This document shows positions 8,480 through 16,343 of a stretch of DNA of 64,000 nt, in pieces. This DNA is from Viridibacillus soli (GTDB taxonomy: Bacteria; Bacillota; Bacilli; Bacillales_A; Planococcaceae): the NCBI RefSeq assembly GCF_016612995.1, contig NZ_JAEOAH010000015.1:62001-126000 (forward strand). Reading direction: 5' to 3'. The notes beneath the pieces are model-generated. The model made no database searches, was not told the DNA's origin, and was given only the letters and a program-made list of their open reading frames with translations. A program made the position numbers and the translations under genes. The first letter of the stretch is position 1. Each line of letters begins with the position of its first letter.

Positions 8480-9652
8480 TTAGCCTTTCACAATATTTGT
8501 AGAACGGTGCTTGGTCTCTTTGATGTTTACACCGCGTTTTTGCATTTCTTGCATGTATTTTTCACCAGGAACAACTTTTTCTGGTGGATACACCCCGCGC
8601 TCCGAAATCGTGCCATCTCCAATTAACTGTGCAACTACAGAAATTGTATTGGCAGTTGCTTGAGCCATTGCGGTTTCATTGATTTCTTTATTTTTTTCGA
8701 TAATCATTTCATATTCGTAAGATACAAGCTCCTCAGCCTTTTCACCAGCAACGACAACTCGCAATAATACTACATCTGATTTATCACCTAAAGACATTTT
8801 AGTTTGTAGTACTTCGCGTAATACATCTCGAGCTTTAATAATATTACCGTCTACATTAACTTTTGTTTCTTTATTTGTTAATCCTAAATCAACAAGTAGC
8901 TTGAACTTCTCAGCATGACCTTTATACCGAACAGTTTTGTATTCTAACGTAGTAACGTCTGAGAAAGTCTTCGCCAATGTTGATAAGCCGCCTGAAGTGT
9001 GGAATGCTTCAAGACCGTTAAAGCCGTCAAAATAAACCGTTTCAATCTCTGTCAAAGAAGTGATTTCCTGCAATTTACCACCACGAATAACATGAGAAGG
9101 ATCTGTATAATGATCAAATACTCCTTCAAGAGAGAACACAACGTTATAATCTAGCGGCGGTTCTTTTTCTAATGGAATACCACCAACATATAATTTAATC
9201 GAGTTAACATGGTCTAATTTTGATGCGCCATAGCCTGTCAAAATATTAATCATACCCGGAGCAACACCTAGGTCAGGAATAACTGTAATACCTTTTTCTT
9301 TAGCAGCATCAGATAACTTTAATACAGCATTTGTTGCGCCACCGATATGCCCACCAAGATCGACTGAATGTACGCCAACTTCAATTGCCATACGTGCGAC
9401 TTTTTCATTAAATGTATAGAAAAGAGCGTTAATCACAACATTTGCTTTTGTCATAACTTTTTCTAATTCTGCATCATCATTGGCATCTAAATAGAGTACT
9501 TCTAATTTATCTGATTGTAATAACTCAGCAAATAACGTCATTTGCCCCACATCTAAATCCGCTAAATACACCTTTTCAACCTTGCTACTTTTAACTAGAT
9601 CACGCGCAACTTCTTTCCCCATTAAACCGGCACCTAATACTGCTACCTTCAT
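8480..9652 (-). CDS. lysDH: lysine 6-dehydrogenase (saccharopine dehydrogenase superfamily)
   Basis: 390 residues. The Rossmann dinucleotide-binding motif VLGAGLMGKEVARDL is at the very N-terminus; the family stretches DLGGHIGGATNAVL, DLGVAPGMIN and GVYPPEKVVPG follow. From memory the whole protein runs parallel to L-lysine 6-dehydrogenase of Geobacillus stearothermophilus, which oxidises the lysine side chain with NAD+ to 2-aminoadipate 6-semialdehyde, which cyclises to piperideine-6-carboxylate. The alternative, saccharopine dehydrogenase, would normally need a partner lysine-ketoglutarate reductase, which is absent here. It lies 23 bp after the aldehyde dehydrogenase gene in one operon, with a GGGGGA site before the ATG. 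Confidence 0.85.
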   Translation of the reverse strand: MKVAVLGAGLMGKEVARDLVKSSKVEKVYLADLDVGQMTLFAELLQSDKLEVLYLDANDDAELEKVMTKANVVINALFYTFNEKVARMAIEVGVHSVDLGGHIGGATNAVLKLSDAAKEKGITVIPDLGVAPGMINILTGYGASKLDHVNSIKLYVGGIPLEKEPPLDYNVVFSLEGVFDHYTDPSHVIRGGKLQEITSLTEIETVYFDGFNGLEAFHTSGGLSTLAKTFSDVTTLEYKTVRYKGHAEKFKLLVDLGLTNKETKVNVDGNIIKARDVLREVLQTKMSLGDKSDVVLLRVVVAGEKAEELVSYEYEMIIEKNKEINETAMAQATANTISVVAQLIGDGTISERGVYPPEKVVPGEKYMQEMQKRGVNIKETKHRSTNIVKG

Positions 9653-9675
9653 CTAAAATTCCCCCTTCGTTGTTA

Positions 9676-11154
9676 TTATTCCGTATCGATTTGTGCTCGT
9701 TGCAGCTTGCCACTGTAGTCGATGTAAATACTTTTCCATTCCGTATACACATCGAGGGCAGCAACACCAGAATCACGATGACCATTACCCGTTCCTTTAG
9801 TACCTCCAAATGGTAAATGGATTTCCGCCCCAGTTGTACCAGCATTGACATATACGATACCTGTATCTAAATCGCGTTGTGCCTGAAATGCACGGTTAAT
9901 ATCTTGTGTAAAGATGGAGCTAGAAAGCCCAAATTGCACGCTATTATTTACTTCAATCGCTTCTTCTAAGCTTGCGACTTCTATCAATGACACAACTGGC
10001 CCAAAAATTTCCTCTTGCGCAATACGTGCATCCCATTTTACATCAGTAAATAATGTTGGCTCATAATAAAAGCCTTGATCATAAGGTGCATCTTTCAAAA
10101 TAGCGCCACCCGCCAACAACTTCGCGCCTTCCTGCCGGCCAATTTCTACGTAACTATTAATCTTGTATAATGCAGTTTTATTAATAACCGGACCTATTTT
10201 CACCGACTCATCTAAACCATCACCAATTGTTAATTGTTGCATAGCTGTTAGGAGGCGATCTTCCAGCTTTGCTTTTACATCTTTATGCACAATTACTCGA
10301 CTACATGCAGTACATCGTTGACCCGCTGTACCAAATGCACTCCATAAAATACCTTCAACTGCTAACTCTAAATTGGCATCATCCATAACTATTACTGCAT
10401 TTTTGCCGCCCATTTCAAGAGATACTTTCTTCAAATGACGGCCGCCCAACTCTGCTACCTTACTTCCCGTAGCAGTTGAACCAGTGAACGAAATGACTTT
10501 GACTTCCGGATGCTCAATTAATGCCGTGCCCACTTCTGAACCGGAACCAAAAACGACATTAGCAACTCCCTTTGGTAAACCCACTTCTTCAAAAATTTTC
10601 GCCATTTCATAAGCCATCATTGGCGTTTCTGTAGCAGGCTTCCAAATAAATGTATTCCCTGCAATTATTGCCGGAAAAGATTTCCAAGTTGCAATTGCTA
10701 CTGGAAAATTCCACGGTGTAATTAGGCCGACAACACCGATTGGCGCCCGAACACTCATCGCAAATTTATTGGCTAACTCTGATGGTGTTGTTTCCCCAAA
10801 CAAACGTCGCCCTTCGCCCGCCATATAAAATGCCATGTCGATACCTTCTTGTACTTCTCCCCGACCTTCTTCAATAACCTTACCCATTTCCTTCGTAAGC
10901 ACCTGTGCTAAATGTTCTTTCTTTTCTTTCATCTTCAAGCCAATTGCATATAAATAATCGGCACGTTTTGGCGCTGGTACGAGTGCCCAACTTTTTTGAG
11001 CCTTTTTAGCAACTTCTACTGCTTGCTCTACTACTGCTACTGAAGACATAGGCACTTGCGCCAGTTCTTCACCATTTGCAGGATTAATAACGGGTACGAA
11101 TTTCAAATCTTCAGAGGCTCCCCATTGACCTCCGATAAAATTTTGTAACTTCAC
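9676..11154 (-). CDS. NAD(P)-dependent aldehyde dehydrogenase, probable aminoadipate-semialdehyde dehydrogenase
   Basis: 492 residues, a complete ALDH. The catalytic Glu is in LEMGGKN and the nucleophilic Cys in GQRCTACSR; NAD-binding motifs ITPWNFP and FTGSTATG are present, as is the C-terminal LPFGGTKGTGNGHR stretch. GTG start at 11154 after AAAGGAGG. It is the first gene of the lysine dehydrogenase operon, so the natural substrate is the semialdehyde made by that enzyme, giving 2-aminoadipate. The substrate is an inference from context; succinate-semialdehyde and related aldehydes are alternatives. Confidence 0.85.
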   Translation of the reverse strand: MKLQNFIGGQWGASEDLKFVPVINPANGEELAQVPMSSVAVVEQAVEVAKKAQKSWALVPAPKRADYLYAIGLKMKEKKEHLAQVLTKEMGKVIEEGRGEVQEGIDMAFYMAGEGRRLFGETTPSELANKFAMSVRAPIGVVGLITPWNFPVAIATWKSFPAIIAGNTFIWKPATETPMMAYEMAKIFEEVGLPKGVANVVFGSGSEVGTALIEHPEVKVISFTGSTATGSKVAELGGRHLKKVSLEMGGKNAVIVMDDANLELAVEGILWSAFGTAGQRCTACSRVIVHKDVKAKLEDRLLTAMQQLTIGDGLDESVKIGPVINKTALYKINSYVEIGRQEGAKLLAGGAILKDAPYDQGFYYEPTLFTDVKWDARIAQEEIFGPVVSLIEVASLEEAIEVNNSVQFGLSSSIFTQDINRAFQAQRDLDTGIVYVNAGTTGAEIHLPFGGTKGTGNGHRDSGVAALDVYTEWKSIYIDYSGKLQRAQIDTE

Positions 11155-11341
11155 AGCAATTCCTCCTTTTACATGAAAACGCTCTCTCAGTTATTATATA
11201 TTCTACAAACAATCCAAATCTCCTTTATTTTTCGCAAATCGAACTAACTTATTTTTTCTTAACTGGAAATTCATGAAACCTTTTAAAATCTCTAATCGTA
11301 TTAATAATTAAATAGAGTTTGAAAATTGGAGGAATAATAAG

Positions 11342-12130
11342 ATGAATAATCATGAAATTGATTACAAATTATTCGGTGATGATATGCAATTTGTGGAGGT
11401 AGAATTAGATCCACAAGAAACGGTCATTGCTGAAGCTGGTGCATTAATGATGATGGAAGACGGCATTCGCATGGAAACTGTCTTTGGTGATGCTTCAAAT
11501 AGTGGCGGTGGCGGCTTAATGGGCAAATTAATGGGTGCTGGCAAACGACTTGTGACAGGTGAAAGTCTATTCATCACAACATTCACAAATGATGGTACAG
11601 GAAAAAGACATGTTTCCTTCGCATCTCCTTATCCTGGTAAAATCATCCCAATGGATTTAAGCCAATATAACGGGAAAATTATTTGCCAAAAGGATGCTTT
11701 CTTAGCAGCTGCTAAGGGTGTCTCAATTGGCGTCGAATTTCAACGTAAATTAGGAACAGGCTTCTTCGGTGGTGAGGGTTTCATCATGCAAAAACTTGAA
11801 GGTGATGGGATGGCCTTCGTTCACGCAGGAGGGACAATTGTACGCAAAAGCCTACAAGTTGGTGAAACATTACGAGTAGATACAGGTTGTCTAGTCGCAA
11901 TGACAGCAGATGTTGATTACAATATCGAAATGGTCAAAGGCGTAAAAACAGCACTATTTGGCGGCGAAGGCCTGTTCTTCGCAACACTTCGCGGACCTGG
12001 AACTGTATGGATCCAATCACTACCATTCAGCCGCCTAGCAAGCCGCGTATTCGCAGCAGCCCCACAAACAGGCGGCAAATCAGTAGACGAAGGCGGAATC
12101 GGCGGACTATTTAAAGCGTTTAACAAATAA
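11342..12130 (+). CDS. AIM24/TIGR00266 family protein
   Basis: 262 residues of the conserved AIM24 (DUF124) family. It is a beta-rich protein with a Gly-rich turn ([15 protein letters not shown], about residue 59) and repeated motifs such as [11 protein letters not shown] and [13 protein letters not shown]. The family has no firmly established bacterial role; some members have been linked to membrane or stress functions. No signal peptide is seen. It starts behind TTGGAGG and stands alone, divergent from the lysine operon. Confidence 0.8.
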   Translation: MNNHEIDYKLFGDDMQFVEVELDPQETVIAEAGALMMMEDGIRMETVFGDASNSGGGGLMGKLMGAGKRLVTGESLFITTFTNDGTGKRHVSFASPYPGKIIPMDLSQYNGKIICQKDAFLAAAKGVSIGVEFQRKLGTGFFGGEGFIMQKLEGDGMAFVHAGGTIVRKSLQVGETLRVDTGCLVAMTADVDYNIEMVKGVKTALFGGEGLFFATLRGPGTVWIQSLPFSRLASRVFAAAPQTGGKSVDEGGIGGLFKAFNK

Positions 12131-12154
12131 AGAAAGAAGGTGTAACCTAAGTAC

Positions 12155-12197
12155 GCGACGTCCTGTCGCAACGGTTGTATGACCAACATCCTGTTGG
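12155..12197. repeat. two small hairpins with a shared RTCCT loop
   Basis: GCGAC-GTCCT-GTCGC (12155-12169) and CCAAC-ATCCT-GTTGG (12183-12197) are two 5-bp hairpins with related loops but different, fully paired stems. They sit between the AIM24-like gene and its terminator. This looks like a small intergenic repeat unit; copies elsewhere in the genome cannot be checked here. Confidence 0.5.
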
Positions 12198-12260
12198 CCC
12201 AAAGTGCTCGTCTAACTAGAGCTCTTTCTTCTACGACTGAGAGCACAACTATTATGACTC

Positions 12261-12292
12261 AACCTACTCTAACTATAGAGTAGGTTTTTTGT
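12261..12292 (+). terminator. terminator after the AIM24-like gene
   Basis: A perfect 10-bp stem (AACCTACTCT, loop AACTAT, AGAGTAGGTT) is followed by TTTT. The rest of 12293-12450 is AT-rich and shows no gene. Confidence 0.9.
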
Positions 12293-12433
12293 TGGAATAA
12301 AAGCACTTTCGAGCGAGATCCTCATTACACTTGTCCAAAAAATATCCTCACCCTAGTCTCTCCATTACACAAATATAAAAACTCATCCCCCTATTACTAG
12401 TCAGTTACAAAATATTTAATTTTCCAAAAACAC

Positions 12434-12464
12434 TTTAATATACTTATATTTTCCATGTTATAAT
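12434..12464 (+). promoter_or_regulatory. extended -10 promoter of the leader peptide/MFS unit
   Basis: TGTTATAAT (TATAAT at 12459-12464 with an upstream TG) makes a good extended -10 element; the -35 region (TTTAAT) is weak. Transcription would start near 12471, about 25 bases before the leader peptide ATG. Confidence 0.55.
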
Positions 12465-12495
12465 TACAATAATTTTCTTAAAGGAGTGGACGAAT

Positions 12496-12555
12496 ATGAA
12501 AAGTACTTTAAAAACTTTCAAAGACAACTCGGAGGGCATGCTGTTTCAATGCTAG
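12496..12555 (+). CDS. 19-residue leader peptide upstream of an MFS exporter
   Basis: A short ORF (MKSTLKTFKDNSEGMLFQC) has a strong AAGGAGTGGA ribosome-binding site at about the right spacing and lies between the promoter and the exporter gene. Its codons run through one arm of a hairpin (CGGAGG, 12530-12535) whose partner (CCTCCG) can alternatively pair with the exporter's GGAGGG. This is the geometry of translational attenuation seen for antibiotic-inducible erm, cat and some efflux genes. The peptide itself resembles nothing I know. Confidence 0.6.
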   Translation: MKSTLKTFKDNSEGMLFQC

Positions 12556-12590
12556 TAATTTGGCCTCCGTTATTCTAATTAATTGGAGGG
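12530..12590 (+). promoter_or_regulatory. candidate attenuator with mutually exclusive pairings
   Basis: Three segments matter: CGGAGG inside the leader peptide (12530-12535), CCTCCG after it (12564-12569), and the exporter Shine-Dalgarno GGAGGG (12585-12590). Segment 2 can pair with either segment 1 or segment 3, so ribosome position on the leader peptide could set access to the exporter start. Pairing is seen in sequence; function is inferred. Confidence 0.5.
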
Positions 12591-12597
12591 AGAAAAA

Positions 12598-13785
12598 TTG
12601 AAAACAAAAAGTATTTATTATGCAATCACAAGTTCACGTTCACTGCTTATTCAAATGGTATTCACATTGAGTGCAATTTATTACGTTGTGACTGCGGAAT
12701 TAAATCCGTTGCAGCTTGTGCTTATTGGTACGATTATGGAAATATCCGTATTTCTTTTTGAAATGCCCACCGGTTTAGTTGCTGATCATTTTGGTCGTAA
12801 ACGTTCGTTATTTATCGGAACCTTTATTATCGGCTTTGCACATCTTCTTGAAGGTTTATTCCCTTCATTTTGGCTGATTGCTATTGCTTCAGGGCTGTGG
12901 GGATTAGGTTGGACATTCATTAGCGGTGCTGAAGAGGCTTGGATTGCGGATGAATTAGATGGAAAAAATTTAGATTTGGTATTTTTAAAAGGTGCACAAT
13001 TTCGCTCTTTAGGTCGATTTCTCGGAATTGTATTCAGCGTTTGTATCGCTACTTTGTTTTCTGTCCAAATATCGATTATTACGGCTGGAGTGTTATTAAT
13101 TTTGCTTGCTTTCAGTGCAGTTTTCACAATGCCTGAAACGAAATTCATTAAAATTACCCGCGAAAAAAATATTTCTGCAGTACACCATTTGATAACGACA
13201 ATTCGACACGGTGCGCGACAAATCAAAGGTAATACAATGTTAGTTAGTATCGCGATTATTACTATATTTTTAGGATTAGCCAGTGAGGGATATGATCGAT
13301 TATGGGGCGCTCATTTCATTGAAGATTTCCAACTACCTGAAGATGATTCCATCTATTGGTTTGGTGCCTTTTATGCGGTAGCATTTTTGTTAAATATCGT
13401 TGCATTAAAGTTTGTGGAAGGACGATTTAATAAGAATTATCCTGTTGTCCTTTTAATCGCCAATGCTCTATTGCTTGTGATGATGCTTGTATTTGCCTTA
13501 AGCTCAAACTTTTTACTTGCTATCATAACTTTCTGGGTAGCTGGTGCATTACGCGATATTAATTATCCATTAATGAGTGTGATGACGAATGAAAGATTAG
13601 AGGCACAGGGACGCGCAACTGCTTTATCAATGTTTGGCCAACTTGATGCGATCGGGCAAATTGCTGGTGGGCCCATTATTGGCTTGTTAGCGCTATATAC
13701 AACAATTTCTATTGGCATCGCATCAACTACACTATTTATTTTGCCGATTTTATTCTTTTTATTTTTGATGTTACGAAAGAGATAA
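12598..13785 (+). CDS. MFS transporter, probable drug exporter
   Basis: 395 residues from a TTG start at 12598, eight bases after GGAGGG; a longer frame from TTG at 12583 would overlap that site. There are about twelve hydrophobic segments. The loop between helices 2 and 3 carries the MFS motif A-like GLVADHFGRKR. EMPTGL just before it and an acidic GAEEAWIADELDG in the next loop are typical of small-molecule efflux MFS proteins. The leader peptide and attenuator suggest induction by a compound that stalls translation, such as a ribosome-targeting antibiotic. The substrate is unknown. A MITE has inserted one base after the stop codon. Confidence 0.8.
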   Translation: MKTKSIYYAITSSRSLLIQMVFTLSAIYYVVTAELNPLQLVLIGTIMEISVFLFEMPTGLVADHFGRKRSLFIGTFIIGFAHLLEGLFPSFWLIAIASGLWGLGWTFISGAEEAWIADELDGKNLDLVFLKGAQFRSLGRFLGIVFSVCIATLFSVQISIITAGVLLILLAFSAVFTMPETKFIKITREKNISAVHHLITTIRHGARQIKGNTMLVSIAIITIFLGLASEGYDRLWGAHFIEDFQLPEDDSIYWFGAFYAVAFLLNIVALKFVEGRFNKNYPVVLLIANALLLVMMLVFALSSNFLLAIITFWVAGALRDINYPLMSVMTNERLEAQGRATALSMFGQLDAIGQIAGGPIIGLLALYTTISIGIASTTLFILPILFFLFLMLRKR

Positions 13786-14057
13786 ATACTTTATCAGGCG
13801 TGTTGATTAACCAATTTTAACCATTACCATTAAAGTAGTAGGTTGATTTCCGCTACGGGATGCTCGCTTTCCGCGGGCAAGCACCGCTACGCTCCGTGCA
13901 GGGTCTCGGTTCGCTTGTATTTCCCACAGGAGTCGAGCACCCTCCGCTACAATCAACTAAAACAGGTAGTAACATACGTTAATATTGAACATAAAAAACC
14001 ATTTTAACGGTAAATAACAGCCTAATATTTCCCTAATCAACACACCTGATACTTTAT
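13786..14057. mobile_element. MITE with 15-bp terminal inverted repeats and 9-bp target duplication
   Basis: The element spans 13795-14048 (254 bp). Its ends are CAGGCGTGTTGATTA and TAATCAACACACCTG, inverted repeats with one mismatch in 15. ATACTTTAT occurs directly before the left end (13786-13794) and directly after the right end (14049-14057), an exact 9-bp direct repeat. It encodes no transposase, so it would have been moved in trans. It sits between the MFS stop codon and the terminator of the hydroxyacid dehydrogenase gene. Confidence 0.85.
13841..13958. repeat. GC-rich fold-back repeat inside the MITE
   Basis: The core opens with GGTTGATTTCCGCTACGGG and closes with CCTCCGCTACAATCAACT, an imperfect inverted repeat around a GC-rich centre (GCTTTCCGCGGGC; TTTCCCACAGGAGTCGAGC). 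The base composition is far from the AT-rich surroundings. From memory, similar TTGATTTCCGCTAC...CACAGGAGTC repeats are common between genes in Bacillales; I could not verify this. Confidence 0.7.
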
Positions 14058-14060
14058 AAC

Positions 14061-14102
14061 AAAAATGTGCCACAGACAATGAAGTCTAGCTGGCACATTT
14101 TC
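14061..14102 (-). terminator. terminator of the 2-hydroxyacid dehydrogenase gene
   Basis: An 11-bp stem (AAATGTGCCA ... TGGCACATTT) has a T-run on the minus strand, directly after the gene's stop. Confidence 0.85.
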
Positions 14103-14105
14103 ACG

Positions 14106-15068
14106 TTATTTGACTTGGCTTTGAATTTCTTTTCCTTGTAAATAAGTAACAATGGACTCTACGTTTTTCGCCATCATATTATTACGTGTACGAATGGAGG
14201 CACTACCTATATGAGGAAGTACGACGACATTCGGCAATGATAATAATGGATGATCAACTGGAACTGGCTCTGTTTCAAATACGTCCAGTCCCGCTGCCCA
14301 GATTTCTTTGTTTTCCAGCGCATTGTATAGCGCATGTTCGTCTACAATTCCACCGCGTGCGACGTTAATGAGTATGGCACTATTTTTCATCAAAGCGATT
14401 TCTCTTTTACCGATTAAGCCCTTTGTTTCAGGGGTTAAAGGTGTTAGTAATACGACGAAATCTGATTCCTTCAACAAATTATCTAGCTCGGCATATTCAA
14501 AACCGTATTGTTCTTCGGCCTTTGGTTTTCTTGTACGATTATGATATAAAACTTTCATATCAAAACCATTTCCGCGACGAGCAACTGCTTCACCAATACG
14601 TCCCATACCAACAACGCCCAAAGTTGCTCCGTGAATATCCATTCCTGTCAGTTGAGTGACAGACCAACCTGTCCATTTCCCCGCGCGTACTTCACGCTCC
14701 GCCTCTGGTATTCTACGAGCTGTTGCGAGCATTAAAGCAAAAGCTAAATCCGCTGTCGTTCCTGTTAAAATATCTGGCGTATTTGTTACCGTAATGCCAT
14801 TTTCCTTTGCTGCTTCGATATCAATATTATTGTATCCGACTGCCAAATTAGTAATTATTTCTAGTTTCGGCGCATTTTCAATTATTTCACGGGTCATTTG
14901 ATCAGAAATCATCACCCACATCACATCTGCTTCTGCAGCTGCTTTTTTTAATTCTTCAACGGGCATCGGTTGCTCTGCTGATGGCCACATCTTAACTTCA
15001 GCCATTGCTCGTATCGGTGCAATGCCCTCCTCCGGTAATTGCCTAGTAATCCAGACTAATGGTTTCAT
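14106..15068 (-). CDS. D-isomer-specific 2-hydroxyacid dehydrogenase (glyoxylate/hydroxypyruvate reductase type)
   Basis: 320 residues, full length. NAD(P)-binding GVVGMGRIGEAVARR (about 149-163); substrate and catalytic region with Arg in NVARGGIVDEHAL, Glu in DVFETEPVP, and His in VVLPHIGSAS. It reduces short 2-keto acids such as glyoxylate, hydroxypyruvate or 2-ketogluconate; relatives in Bacillus include YvcT. AAAGGAGG precedes the ATG. It is transcribed alone, downstream of nrdAB but separated by that operon's terminator. Exact substrate unknown. Confidence 0.85.
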   Translation of the reverse strand: MKPLVWITRQLPEEGIAPIRAMAEVKMWPSAEQPMPVEELKKAAAEADVMWVMISDQMTREIIENAPKLEIITNLAVGYNNIDIEAAKENGITVTNTPDILTGTTADLAFALMLATARRIPEAEREVRAGKWTGWSVTQLTGMDIHGATLGVVGMGRIGEAVARRGNGFDMKVLYHNRTRKPKAEEQYGFEYAELDNLLKESDFVVLLTPLTPETKGLIGKREIALMKNSAILINVARGGIVDEHALYNALENKEIWAAGLDVFETEPVPVDHPLLSLPNVVVLPHIGSASIRTRNNMMAKNVESIVTYLQGKEIQSQVK

Positions 15069-15141
15069 ATAAACGACCTCCTTTAAAGCACTCTCCTAAA
15101 GCGTATCATATTATCTAAATAATCTGATATAAATGCATACA

Positions 15142-15190
15142 AAAATACTATTCCAATAGCCAATTATATTTTGGCCATTAAAATAGTATC
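15142..15190 (-). terminator. terminator of the nrdAB operon
   Basis: A long imperfect stem (ATACTATT ... AATAGTAT, with inner AATAGCCAA / TTGGCCATT) is followed by TTTTTG on the minus strand, about 100 bases after the nrdB stop. Confidence 0.7.
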
Positions 15191-15290
15191 TAAAATCCAA
15201 ATGCTTTTACTGTTGTTTCTAACTAAACAGCCACTTGTTTTAATTGTTTTTGTACATGCGCTTTCTCTACATGGGCTATTTAGATTCTAA

Positions 15291-16331
15291 TTATAGATCA
15301 TCAAACCCATTATCTTGAACATTCACCTTCACATATTGTCGTGAGCGTTGTTCGAAGAAATCTGTCTTCCCTAAATCGACATCCTCGTATGCTTTAATCC
15401 ATTTCATCGGATTTTTGCGATAGCCTTCAAATGGTCTTTCATAGCCTAATTGTGAACAGCGCACATTTGTATAGAAGTAAATATAATCTTCTACATCATC
15501 TACATCTAAGCCATCAATTTTATCGCCAATTACTTCATTTGCCCATTCAATTTCAAGTGCTGCTGCTTCACGGAAGATTGCCTCAACCTGCTTAGCACGT
15601 TCTGGCGTATCATATTCAGGATATTCTTCTAATAATTCTTTATAAATTTTAACGAAAAGATCTACGTGAAGCTGTTCGTCACGGTTAATATAATTAATCA
15701 TCGTACTCGTCGCCACCATTTTTTGGTTGCGGGCTAAATGGTAGAAAAATGCGAAACCAGAATAGAAGAATAATCCTTCTAAAATGACATCATAGACGAT
15801 GGAATTTAACATATGATCAATATTCGGCTCTTCAGAAAATGTTTGATACCCTTTAATTACGAAGTCATTACGTTTTTCAAGTACTGGTTCAGTACGCCAG
15901 AAATCAAATACTTTATCTTGCTCATCTTTTGATACTAGACTTGAAAGGATATATGAGTAAGAGTGATTATGAATTACTTCTTGCTGCGCAAGGATAATCA
16001 TAAGGGCATTCAAGCTTGAGTCTGTTAAATAATCAGCCACTTTACCTGCGTAGTCTGTTTGCACGCTATCTAACATAGCCAATAAACCGATTGTTTTCAT
16101 AAACGCTTCTTTTTCATCTGCCGTTAAGGTTGGAAACTCTTTAATATCATTTCCCATATTAATCTCAAACGGAGTCCAGAAGTTTCCTAGCATACGTTTG
16201 TATTTTGGATATGCCCAGCTAAAGCGGACATCATCCCAGTTTAAAATATTTGAAGAGCTCCCGTTCACAATACCTGTTGAACGGTTTGGAGCTGTTTTAT
16301 CCATCAATTTTCGTTGTTCTAGCTTTGTCAT
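15291..16331 (-). CDS. nrdB: ribonucleoside-diphosphate reductase, beta subunit (class I)
   Basis: 346 residues. The dinuclear metal site is visible: Asp in AMLDSVQ, Glu and His in QQEVIHNHSY, Glu in VILEGLFFY, and Glu and His in INRDEQLHVD. The Tyr in HNHSYSYIL fits the radical tyrosine, so this is a tyrosyl-radical R2 rather than the Phe-type class Ic. It generates the radical used by NrdA to make deoxyribonucleotides under aerobic conditions. It starts 12 bp after the nrdA stop, behind GGGGGA, in an operon controlled by NrdR boxes and a cobalamin riboswitch. Confidence 0.95.
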   Translation of the reverse strand: MTKLEQRKLMDKTAPNRSTGIVNGSSSNILNWDDVRFSWAYPKYKRMLGNFWTPFEINMGNDIKEFPTLTADEKEAFMKTIGLLAMLDSVQTDYAGKVADYLTDSSLNALMIILAQQEVIHNHSYSYILSSLVSKDEQDKVFDFWRTEPVLEKRNDFVIKGYQTFSEEPNIDHMLNSIVYDVILEGLFFYSGFAFFYHLARNQKMVATSTMINYINRDEQLHVDLFVKIYKELLEEYPEYDTPERAKQVEAIFREAAALEIEWANEVIGDKIDGLDVDDVEDYIYFYTNVRCSQLGYERPFEGYRKNPMKWIKAYEDVDLGKTDFFEQRSRQYVKVNVQDNGFDDL

Positions 16332-16343
16332 CGTTAGTTCCCC

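Noticed and set aside
8465-8480. GACAGGTGCC next to the lysine dehydrogenase stop and GACAGGCACC next to the IS4 remnant as copies of one mobile repeat
   Set aside because: The second halves do not match (GTGCC versus CACC), neither is flanked by inverted repeats, and two short hits in 64 kb are not enough.
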